Positions 1-5,624 of a stretch of 8,214 nt of DNA are shown piece after piece. This stretch comes from Actinomycetota bacterium (GTDB lineage Bacteria; Actinomycetota; Actinomycetes; Actinomycetales; Microbacteriaceae). The stretch's first letter is position 1. Each line of letters opens with the position of its first letter. The DNA is taken from positions 1 to 8,214 of the forward strand of contig VGAV01000090.1 of NCBI GenBank assembly GCA_016870695.1, written 5' to 3'. A program made the translations under genes and the position numbers. Under the pieces are notes generated by a model. That model saw nothing but the letters and a program-made list of their open reading frames with translations, ran no database searches and was not told the DNA's origin.

Positions 1-1163
1 GCGTGCGAGGCGGTGGGCGCGTCGTAGATGAACTTCACCTCGAGCGGCCGGCCGTCCTTCTCGCGGATGCCGTCGGAGTTCAGGGTCCACCCGGCCTCGT
101 CCAGCAGCTCGGCGGCGCGGTCGACGTCGGTGTCCGGGAGGGTCCATCCGGGCGGGTCCTGCACGCAGAGCAGGGGCGTCTTCATCACGAGCCCGGACGA
201 CGGCAGCCCCGTCGCGCCGGCGATGACGGGGCCGACCTCGTCGCGGTCGATCGCGATGGACAGCGCCTCGCGCACGAGCGGGTCGGAGAACGGGCGGCCC
301 TCCTTCTCATTGAAGAGGATCTGGCCGACGGGGTTGCGCACACCCGCGTACCCGAGGCCGGCGCCTTCGAGGCGGTCCTGGTCCGGGCCGGTGACGACGC
401 CGGAGTTCAGCTCGCCCGACAGCAGCAGGTTGGTGACCGTGCTCTGATCCGAGACGATGCGCGCCTCGATCGTGTCGGGCAGGCCCTCGGTGTCGCTCGT
501 CACGTCGTACGGGCCCCACGTGTACCCGTCGCGCTTGGTGAAGACGTAGGCGTCGCCGGCGCGCGCCTCGCTGAGCTGGAACATGCCGGTGCCGTTCGTG
601 GCGTCCGACAGCGACGGGATGTCGGCGAGGCCCGCGTCGCAGACCATCATGATCGAGCCGAGGTTCGTGGACAGGAACGGGTCGTTGACCGTGCTGGTCA
701 CGGTGACCACGTTCCCCTCGGCGGTCGCGGAGACCGCCTCGGTGATGACCGTGCCGTACGAGAAGGTCGCGTTGGCGGGGTCGGCGTTGTAGTTGAGGTT
801 GTCGGCGACCGTCTGGCCGGTGAACTCCGAGCCGTCGGCGCAGGTGATCCCGTCCTTGAGCGTGAAGGTGGCCGACGTCCCCTCGTCCGTCCAGCTCTCG
901 GCGAGCCAGGGCTCGTACTCCCCGTCGGGGGTGACGTAGATGAGCGACTCGTAGGCGATCGTGACGACGTCGAAGGTGTCGGGCGACACGGCCTTCATCG
1001 GGTCGAGGTCGCCCGGGTCGTCGCTGATCGCCTTGACGAAGGTGCCGCCGGAGACGTACTCGCCGGAGGCGTCGCCGCCGCCGTCCGATCCCGCGCAGGA
1101 CGCCAGTGTCAGCGCGAGGAGGGTGGCCCCGGCCGCGGCCGGGACGATGCTGCTGCGTTTCAT
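1..1163 (-). CDS. ABC transporter solute-binding lipoprotein, family 5 (DppA/OppA-like), 3' end missing
   Basis: This is the extracytoplasmic solute receptor of a peptide/nickel/opine-type ABC importer (SBP family 5, PF00496). The start is ATG at 1163, with a good Shine-Dalgarno AAGGAG at 1176-1171. The first 387 codons are in the window; the family is usually 500-550 residues, so roughly the last quarter lies beyond base 1. The N-terminus has two early basic residues (KR), a hydrophobic stretch and a lipobox LASC at residues 20-23, so C23 should be lipidated. A Gly/Asp/Ser linker follows. Family landmarks are DPGDLDP near residue 51, PWLAESW near 86, a TFTLKDG segment near 100, LVREALSIAIDR near 296 and AAELLDEAGW near 350. 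It is the third gene of a minus-strand run after the DUF917 and hydantoinase-type genes, 82 bases from the latter, so its ligand is probably their substrate. The ligand itself cannot be read from sequence. The family call is firm. Confidence 0.93.
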   Translation of the reverse strand, partial: MKRSSIVPAAAGATLLALTLASCAGSDGGGDASGEYVSGGTFVKAISDDPGDLDPMKAVSPDTFDVVTIAYESLIYVTPDGEYEPWLAESWTDEGTSATFTLKDGITCADGSEFTGQTVADNLNYNADPANATFSYGTVITEAVSATAEGNVVTVTSTVNDPFLSTNLGSIMMVCDAGLADIPSLSDATNGTGMFQLSEARAGDAYVFTKRDGYTWGPYDVTSDTEGLPDTIEARIVSDQSTVTNLLLSGELNSGVVTGPDQDRLEGAGLGYAGVRNPVGQILFNEKEGRPFSDPLVREALSIAIDRDEVGPVIAGATGLPSSGLVMKTPLLCVQDPPGWTLPDTDVDRAAELLDEAGWTLNSDGIREKDGRPLEVKFIYDAPTASH

Positions 1164-1170
1164 TGCCTTG

Positions 1171-1176
1171 CTCCTT
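1171..1176 (-). promoter_or_regulatory. Ribosome binding site of the solute-binding lipoprotein
   Basis: AAGGAG on the minus strand, 7 bases before the ATG at 1163. It is the strongest Shine-Dalgarno in the window and fixes the start of the lipoprotein. It would let this gene be translated independently of the genes upstream. Confidence 0.8.
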
Positions 1177-1180
1177 TTCT

Positions 1181-1245
1181 CGGGTGAAGCGTGGTGATGC
1201 CGGTGGTGCAGTGCTGCGGGTGGTGCTTCGGGTGTGGTGCGGGTG
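1181..1245 (-). promoter_or_regulatory. C-rich, G-poor untranslated spacer with four CACCAC repeats
   Basis: This is the spacer between the hydantoinase-type gene and the lipoprotein gene. Read in the direction of transcription (minus strand) it is dominated by C and A. CACCAC occurs four times; its complement GTGGTG begins at 1191, 1203, 1220 and 1234 on the plus strand. The last three are GCACCAC heptamers. No -10/-35 pair and no strong hairpin were seen. A C-rich, G-poor, unstructured RNA is what a Rho-loading (rut) site looks like, so the spacer could tune expression of the transporter genes relative to the enzymes. This is inferred from composition only. Confidence 0.35.
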
Positions 1246-2826
1246 TCACCGCGCCGGGAGGGGCGCTGCCAGGTGACTGAGGGGCCCCGCCGCCTTGACG
1301 GAGACCTTGATGGTGGGACGCGCGGTGTACGACAGCGACGTCTCGAGGACGTCGACGATCTCGACGGCGAGGGGGTCCGCGCCCGCCTGGATGGCCTTGG
1401 CGATCGCCGCCTCGGACGCAGCCGCGATCGCGGCGTCGCGGTCCTCGGCGTCGGAGATCTGGTCCGCACGGCCGCCCGCGAGGGAGATGGCCGCACCGAC
1501 GGCGTTGGCCACCTCCGCGCGGTCCGGCCGCAGGACGGGGCCGGCGCCCGGCAGGTCGTCCGGGACGAGCATCGCCCCGCCGCCGACGACGACGAGCGGC
1601 AGGTCGACGCGGCCCAGCGACAGTCGCTCCACCGCCTCCTCGATCCGCTCGTGCGCCCGGGCGAGCCCCGCGGCGAGCGCGTCGCGCCGACCGGCGGTGA
1701 GCGGGGGCAGCGACCGACCGGCGATGCCGTATCCGGCCGCGGCCGCGGCGTCGGTGAGCGTCGGGGTCGACCCGCCGAACAGGAGGGCCTCCTGCGCGAT
1801 GCGATAGCCGACCGACCGCGGGCCGACCGCCCCGGTGCGCGGATCGATGACGGTGCCGCCGCCGATCCCGAGGCTCAGGATGTCCGGCATCCGGAAGTTG
1901 GTCCGCACCCCGCCGATGTCGCGCGGGAGCGTGGACTCGCGGGGGAAGCCGTCGACGAGGACGCCGAGGTCGCTCGTCGTGCCGCCGACGTCGACGACGA
2001 TCGCGTTCGCGGCGCCGGACAGGAAGGCCGCCCCGCGGATGGAGTTCGCGGGGCCCGACCCGATGGTGAGCACGGGGTACCGCACGGCGTAGTCGAGCGA
2101 CATGAGGGTGCCGTCGTTCTGCGCGAAGAAGGTGGCGACGTCGAGCCCCTTCTCGGCGACGACGTCCACGAGGGCGCGGGTGACATCGGATGCCACCCCG
2201 CGCAGCGCCGCGTTCAGCACGGTCGCGTTCTCGCGCTCCAGCAGGCCGTCCGGGCCGATCTCCTGGCTGAGGAAGACGGGGGTGCCGGTGCCGAGGTGGT
2301 CGTGGACGAGCTGCTCGACCTCGCGCTCCTGCTCGGGAGAGGAAGGGCTGAAGATCCCGCACACGGCGACGCTGTCGAACGCGCCGCCGAGTCCGTCGAG
2401 GAAGCGCCGGATGCCGTCGCGGTCCAGCGGCGAGATGGGGGTGCCGTCGACCATGTGGCCGCCGCCCAGCATCGCCGCTCCGGCCAGGACGCGCTCCGAC
2501 AGGTCCGCGGGCCAGCCGGTCAGCGGCGGCCACTCGGTCGCGGCCGGGGCGCCCAGCCGCACGAGTGCGACCCGGTCCAGCCCGCGCCGGGCCACGATGG
2601 CGTTGGTCGCGTGCGTCGTCCCGAGCATCACGCGCGACACCCGGTCGCGGTCCTCGCCCAGCTGGTCGAGCACGGCACCGATCCCGGCCCGGATGCCGCC
2701 GATGACGTCCTCCGTCGTGGGCTGCTTCGTCCACGCGATGACGGAGCCGGTGGCATCCACGACGACCGCGTCGGTGTTCGTGCCGCCGACGTCGACGCCG
2801 ATGGACAGGTCGCGAACGGCGCTCAT
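1246..2826 (-). CDS. Hydantoinase/oxoprolinase family protein, short HyuA-like form (526 aa)
   Basis: This cytoplasmic protein belongs to the ASKHA-fold hydantoinase A/oxoprolinase superfamily, whose members couple ATP hydrolysis to opening of cyclic amides such as hydantoins and 5-oxoproline, or carboxylate ketones. Motifs seen: the first phosphate-binding loop IGVDVGGTNTDAVV at residues 9-22, LGTTHATNAI at 69-78 (Hydant_A_N region), GSGPANS at 257-263, the second ATP motif VVDVGGTTSDLG at 277-288, and VVVGGGAMLVPD at 412-423. At 526 residues it is shorter than classical HyuA (about 690) and no HyuB follows; such short forms are, from memory, often found beside DUF917 proteins. The start is ATG at 2826, preceded by GGAAGGA at 2839-2833. 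The ATG overlaps the TGA of the DUF917 gene as ATGA, implying translational coupling. An upstream in-frame ATG at 2928 would bury 34 codons in the DUF917 gene and is not used. The substrate is unknown. Confidence 0.92.
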   Translation of the reverse strand: MSAVRDLSIGVDVGGTNTDAVVVDATGSVIAWTKQPTTEDVIGGIRAGIGAVLDQLGEDRDRVSRVMLGTTHATNAIVARRGLDRVALVRLGAPAATEWPPLTGWPADLSERVLAGAAMLGGGHMVDGTPISPLDRDGIRRFLDGLGGAFDSVAVCGIFSPSSPEQEREVEQLVHDHLGTGTPVFLSQEIGPDGLLERENATVLNAALRGVASDVTRALVDVVAEKGLDVATFFAQNDGTLMSLDYAVRYPVLTIGSGPANSIRGAAFLSGAANAIVVDVGGTTSDLGVLVDGFPRESTLPRDIGGVRTNFRMPDILSLGIGGGTVIDPRTGAVGPRSVGYRIAQEALLFGGSTPTLTDAAAAAGYGIAGRSLPPLTAGRRDALAAGLARAHERIEEAVERLSLGRVDLPLVVVGGGAMLVPDDLPGAGPVLRPDRAEVANAVGAAISLAGGRADQISDAEDRDAAIAAASEAAIAKAIQAGADPLAVEIVDVLETSLSYTARPTIKVSVKAAGPLSHLAAPLPAR

Positions 2827-3935
2827 CGCGCGTCCTTCCGCTCGAAGGGGACGTAGGGCAGGTCGTAGCCGAAGGCGCGCGGGCCGGCGAGCTCGAGTCC
2901 GCGCTCGGTGCGCCACAGGGGGTCGCACGCCCAGGCCAGGACCGAGACGCGCTGGCCGTAGCGGAGCATCTCGGTCGAGATGGCGTGCCCCGTCTCGAGG
3001 TCGACGACCGTGATGAGGTCGGGCACGGTCGCCAGGACCTCCCCGTCCTCGAGGACGACGAGGTTCTCGTTGCGCAGCTCGACCCGCTGGAGGCGCCCGC
3101 GGTCGTCGCCGATCCCGGCGATCGTGATCGACCCGCGGACGAAGCCGCCCTCGGTGCGCCGGGAGACGTCGACGACCTTGCCCGAGATGAGGACGTCCGC
3201 GTCGAGCTCGGCCGCGATGGCCGGGACGGGGTCCGACGCCTCAAGGAGGGCCCGCCCGACTCGGATGGCCGTGCTGACGGTGCTCGGGATGACCGCGCCG
3301 CGGGCCGTCTCCGCGGTGAGCAGGTAGTGGGCGCCGAGGCAGATGCCGCCGGCGGCGACGGTGACCGCGCGAGCGTGGCGCTCCAGCCAGCCGAGGTCGA
3401 CCGTGCGGAGCGTGACCACGTTGCCGACGACGTCGCTCAGCACGGCGAACGCGCACGGGACCCCGGCGACGTTCGTGGAGATCATGGTCGCCTCGGGGAA
3501 CGCGCGGCCCATACCGTCGGCGTCCAGCAGCGCGACGCCCAGGCGGGCGGCCCACCCGGCGGGAGAGACGCCGTTGCTGCCGCCGATCTCCGCGGGCATG
3601 ATCGCGGTGATCCGGCGTCCGGCGACGCGTTCGGCCTCGCGCAGCAGCGTCTCGACCTGGTCCGTCGAGGCGAGCATCTCGATGCCCACCGTCGGGGCGC
3701 CGATCCCGCTCATCATGATGACGGCGTCGTCGGGACCCAGGTCGTCCAGCGACAGCAGCCGGACCGGGCCGTGCTCGCGGATCGCCCGCTCGGTGATCTG
3801 CTGCGACGTGTAGACGGCCCCGCCGCCGCCCGTGCCGAAGATGGCGGCGCCGGCGGCGAGGGCCGCGATGTCGTCGGCCGTGACGTGCGCGGCCGTGCGC
3901 GCCGAGGGCGACGAGGTGAGGGACGGGGATGCCAT
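2823..3935 (-). CDS. DUF917 (S-Me-THD_N, PF06032) family protein
   Basis: This 370-residue protein has the expected length for the DUF917 family. Recognisable parts are the N-terminal glycine-rich IFGTGGGG at residues 32-39, MPAEIGGSN at 113-121, LLDADGMGRAFPEA at 136-149 and a C-terminal domain ending in GYDLPYVPF (356-364). From memory, the family has been renamed after a member that desulfurises S-methyl-thiohydantoin; most members remain uncharacterised, and that activity should not be assumed here. Its partner is the hydantoinase-type ATPase downstream, with a 4-base stop/start overlap. The two families occur as neighbours or, as I recall, fused, so they probably act on the same cyclic amide. 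ATG 3935 is the only plausible start: the first 26 codons contain no other start codon, and it sits exactly where a leaderless transcript would begin. There is no convincing Shine-Dalgarno. The first gene of the operon, divergent from the PucR-type regulator. Confidence 0.9.
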   Translation of the reverse strand: MASPSLTSSPSARTAAHVTADDIAALAAGAAIFGTGGGGAVYTSQQITERAIREHGPVRLLSLDDLGPDDAVIMMSGIGAPTVGIEMLASTDQVETLLREAERVAGRRITAIMPAEIGGSNGVSPAGWAARLGVALLDADGMGRAFPEATMISTNVAGVPCAFAVLSDVVGNVVTLRTVDLGWLERHARAVTVAAGGICLGAHYLLTAETARGAVIPSTVSTAIRVGRALLEASDPVPAIAAELDADVLISGKVVDVSRRTEGGFVRGSITIAGIGDDRGRLQRVELRNENLVVLEDGEVLATVPDLITVVDLETGHAISTEMLRYGQRVSVLAWACDPLWRTERGLELAGPRAFGYDLPYVPFERKDAR

Positions 3936-3970
3936 GACACGACCCTAAGCACCGCCGTGGCAAGCGACAA
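3936..3970 (-). promoter_or_regulatory. Predicted leaderless promoter of the DUF917 operon
   Basis: On the minus strand, a -35-like TTGTCG (3970-3965) is followed by exactly 17 bases and a -10-like TAGGGT (3947-3942, fits TANNNT). Six further bases lead to the ATG. The predicted first transcribed base is therefore the A of the start codon, the geometry of leaderless genes common in actinobacteria. This agrees with the lack of a clear ribosome binding site. Confidence 0.6.
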
Positions 3971-4004
3971 TGTGCCCGCGCGACAGGGAATCGGCGTACA
4001 TTGT
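3967..4004. repeat. Inverted repeat ACAATGT / ACATTGT in the divergent promoter region
   Basis: ACAATGT (3967-3973) and its exact reverse complement ACATTGT (3998-4004) lie 31 bases apart, start to start, close to three helical turns. The left copy overlaps the -35 of the DUF917 promoter and the right copy overlaps the -10 of the regulator promoter. A protein binding both could act on both promoters. The right copy also overlaps the stronger 17-base palindrome at 4001-4017, so the two readings compete. The arms are only 7 bases, so confidence is moderate. Confidence 0.4.
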
Positions 4005-4008
4005 GCGC
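3997..4008 (+). promoter_or_regulatory. Predicted leaderless -10 element of the PucR-type gene
   Basis: TACATT (3997-4002, fits TANNNT) is followed by six bases and then GTG at 4009, so the predicted first transcribed base is the G of that start codon. No convincing -35 is seen 16-18 bases upstream, which would fit a promoter needing activation or one of low basal activity. This placement decides between the competing starts of the regulator gene. Confidence 0.5.
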
Positions 4009-4017
4009 GTGGCACAA
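4001..4017. promoter_or_regulatory. 17-base palindromic operator candidate at the start of the PucR-type gene
   Basis: TTGTGC (4001-4006), a five-base spacer and GCACAA (4012-4017) form a perfect 6+6 palindrome. Its centre is base 4009, the predicted transcription and translation start of the regulator, a classic position for autorepression. An additional TGTGC half-site lies upstream at 3971-3975, 31 bases away. A second palindrome with the same arms apart from the outermost base pair and the same spacer length occurs at 5541-5557. Binding by the PucR protein itself is inferred. Confidence 0.55.
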
Positions 4018-5493
4018 CTCACCACCACCGACCTCCTCGCGCAGGCCGAGCGCCTCGGCGTCGGGTTCGCCGCGGGCCCCACCGGCGGCACGACGATCGA
4101 GCGCGTGGACGTGACCAGCCTGGCCGAGCTGCCGTCGCTGCCCGCGGGCACCCTCGCCGTCGTGGCCGGCGACGAGCCGCCCGCCCCCTATCTCGTGGAC
4201 GTCGCCGTCCGGCAGGCCAGCGCGCGCGGCCTCGCCGGCATCGTCATGCCCGCGGGGTTCGTCCCGACCGAGACCGCCGCGGCCCTCGCTCTCCGCGGCG
4301 GGGTGCCCGTACTCGTCTCGCTCTCCGCGCGCGCCCCCGACCTGGCGGTCACGATCGACCGGGTCATCAGCGGCGGCGCCGCGGAGTCGATGACCCGCGC
4401 GGCCTTCGCGGTCGAGAAGGCGACCGAGGCCGCCGCGGCCGGGGCGGGCGACGCCGTCGCGGCCATCCTCGACGCGACCGGTGGCGCCCTCGGCATCCGC
4501 GTGGGCCTGCAGGAGGACCTCACCACCTCGTGGACCGATGCGGACGCGGTGTTCGTGGGCGAGGTCCCGATCGGCCGGCTCGTCGCCGAGACCGGCGACC
4601 CCGCCGCGACCGTCGCCCTGCCGGTCGTGGCCTCGCTGGTCTCGCGGGCGATGCAGCGGCAGCTGCAGGACCGCTTCGCGCCCAACCAGTCCCGCGCGGA
4701 CCTCATCGTGGAGCTGATCCTCGCCGAGTCCGGTCGCGTCGACGGCTTCGTCGCCCCGGCCGCGCGCCTCGGACTGCCGCTGCAGCTGTCGCACGCGGTG
4801 GCGTGGCTCCGCCCGCAGCACCGCTCCGACCCGGGCCTGCGCGCCCCGCGCTTCGTCGAGGCCGCGCTCGAACTGCACACGCTGCAGCTCATCGAGGACC
4901 GCCCGGAGCTCTGGCACATCGCGTTCCTGCAGGACGACGTCATCCTCGTCAGCAGCGAGGACCACGGCGCCGGCGACCATCAGCGCCGCCTCCGCGACGT
5001 CGTCACGCAGATCCAGGCGCAGGCACGGCGCATCGCCGGCGACGACTGGACCTACACCGTCGGCCTCGGCACCCCGCAGACGGGGGCGGCCGGTCTCCGC
5101 CAGTCCGCCGCCGAGGCCCGGGTCGCGGCCGACTCGGCGATCGCGGCGGGACGATTGGATGCCATCGAGCTGACCGACGTGACGGGCCTCCGCCGCCTGC
5201 TGCTGGACTTCTACGCCTCGCCGGTGAGCCGCAACCTGCTCGACGACATCCTGCACCCGCTCGACGCGCTGGGCCCCGAGCGCTCGACGACGGCCGTGCG
5301 GACGCTGCTGTCGTACCTCGGCAACCGCAACTCGCTCGCGCAGGCCGGCCGCGAGCTCAACCTGCACCCGAACGCGGTGGGCTACCGCATCCGCCGGGTC
5401 CGGGAGCAACTCGACGTCGACCTCGACGACCCCGACACGCGGTTCGCCGTCGAGCTGGCCTGCCGCGTTCGCCTCCTCGGCGCGGGGCGCTGA
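4009..5493 (+). CDS. PucR-family transcriptional regulator
   Basis: This is a 494-residue DNA-binding regulator. The N-terminal PucR domain (PF07905) spans about residues 5-120, including the LGVGFAAGP stretch. The middle part (about 270-400) resembles the GGDEF-like domain of these regulators. The C-terminus carries the PucR helix-turn-helix (PF13556): LLSYLGNRNSLAQAGREL leading into NLHPNAVGYRIRRVREQL at about 433-468. Family members control catabolism of purines, allantoin, proline, polyamines and similar compounds, as activators or repressors. It is divergent from the DUF917-hydantoinase-transporter operon, its likely target, and precedes the FMN-protein/reductase pair. Start choice: GTG 4009 is favoured because it lies six bases after TACATT and begins MAQLTTTDLLAQ, a normal family N-terminus. 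GTG 4003 and ATG 3970 are in frame, but ATG 3970 has no Shine-Dalgarno and would place the promoter and operator inside the gene. The effector is unknown. Confidence 0.92.
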   Translation: MAQLTTTDLLAQAERLGVGFAAGPTGGTTIERVDVTSLAELPSLPAGTLAVVAGDEPPAPYLVDVAVRQASARGLAGIVMPAGFVPTETAAALALRGGVPVLVSLSARAPDLAVTIDRVISGGAAESMTRAAFAVEKATEAAAAGAGDAVAAILDATGGALGIRVGLQEDLTTSWTDADAVFVGEVPIGRLVAETGDPAATVALPVVASLVSRAMQRQLQDRFAPNQSRADLIVELILAESGRVDGFVAPAARLGLPLQLSHAVAWLRPQHRSDPGLRAPRFVEAALELHTLQLIEDRPELWHIAFLQDDVILVSSEDHGAGDHQRRLRDVVTQIQAQARRIAGDDWTYTVGLGTPQTGAAGLRQSAAEARVAADSAIAAGRLDAIELTDVTGLRRLLLDFYASPVSRNLLDDILHPLDALGPERSTTAVRTLLSYLGNRNSLAQAGRELNLHPNAVGYRIRRVREQLDVDLDDPDTRFAVELACRVRLLGAGR

Positions 5494-5540
5494 GCGAGCG
5501 GCATCCCGCGGCCCCTCGTCGCTACCCGCGCGAGGAGCAC

Positions 5541-5557
5541 CTGTGCGGGGAGCACAG
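5541..5557. promoter_or_regulatory. Second 17-base palindromic operator candidate, upstream of the FMN-protein/reductase pair
   Basis: CTGTGC (5541-5546), spacer GGGGA and GCACAG (5552-5557) form a perfect 6+6 palindrome of the same form as the one at 4001-4017; the consensus is YTGTGC-N5-GCACAR. A lone CTGTGC follows at 5573-5578, 32 bases downstream, mirroring the half-site plus palindrome arrangement at the regulator promoter. It ends about 55 bases before the putative -10 at 5612, a position better suited to activation than to simple repression of that promoter. Confidence 0.5.
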
Positions 5558-5611
5558 ATCGCACCCGTGATCCTGTGCCCGGACGACGACGCGCGGACCG
5601 GAGGGCCGGGA

Positions 5612-5617
5612 TAGCGT
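5612..5617 (+). promoter_or_regulatory. -10-like element of the FMN-protein gene
   Basis: TAGCGT fits TANNNT and lies seven bases before ATG 5625, again suggesting a leaderless or near-leaderless transcript. No -35 match is evident. It overlaps the alternative GTG start at 5616, so if this is the promoter, that GTG is not used on this transcript. Confidence 0.4.
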
Positions 5618-5624
5618 GGAGGCC

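Larger units (their letters stand above)
5494..5624 (+). other. Intergenic leader between the PucR-type gene and the FMN-protein gene
   Basis: This 131-base gap has no credible gene. It holds the palindrome at 5541-5557, a further CTGTGC half-site at 5573-5578 and a TAGCGT -10-like hexamer at 5612-5617. GCACAGATC (5552-5560) can also pair with GATCCTGTGC (5569-5578) with one bulged base. That gives a second hairpin, mutually exclusive with the first if the region is transcribed from the regulator gene. No T-rich tract follows, so a standard intrinsic terminator is not supported. Confidence 0.6.

Noticed and set aside
3..1187. 394-codon plus-strand open frame over the left edge
   Set aside because: It is antisense to the lipoprotein gene, which has a signal peptide, lipobox and ribosome binding site on the other strand.
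2827..2928. ATG 2928 as an upstream start of the hydantoinase-type gene
   Set aside because: The added 34 residues are Arg/Ala-rich and come from within the DUF917 gene. The ATP motif normally lies at the very N-terminus, and ATG 2826 has a ribosome binding site and an ATGA overlap.
1160..3244. 694-codon open frame on the minus strand out of phase with the hydantoinase and DUF917 genes
   Set aside because: It is a frame-shifted shadow rich in Arg, Ser and Pro; the real frames carry the conserved motifs.
3970..4008. ATG 3970 as the start of the PucR-type gene
   Set aside because: There is no Shine-Dalgarno, the extra residues do not resemble the family, and the start would lie upstream of the predicted -10 at 3997.
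3241..5409. 722-codon open frame on the minus strand opposite the PucR-type gene
   Set aside because: It is low-complexity, has no family motif, and is antisense to a gene with clear PucR domains.
5484..5515. GGGGC...GCCCC pairing across the stop of the PucR-type gene as a terminator
   Set aside because: It is a five-base GC stem with a 22-base interior and no T-tract, as expected by chance at this GC content.
2985..5570. 861-codon open frame on the plus strand crossing the DUF917 gene and the PucR-type gene
   Set aside because: Its translation is Arg/Gly/Ala/Pro-rich without recognisable domains, and it overlaps two well-supported genes on opposite strands. It is a by-product of high GC content.
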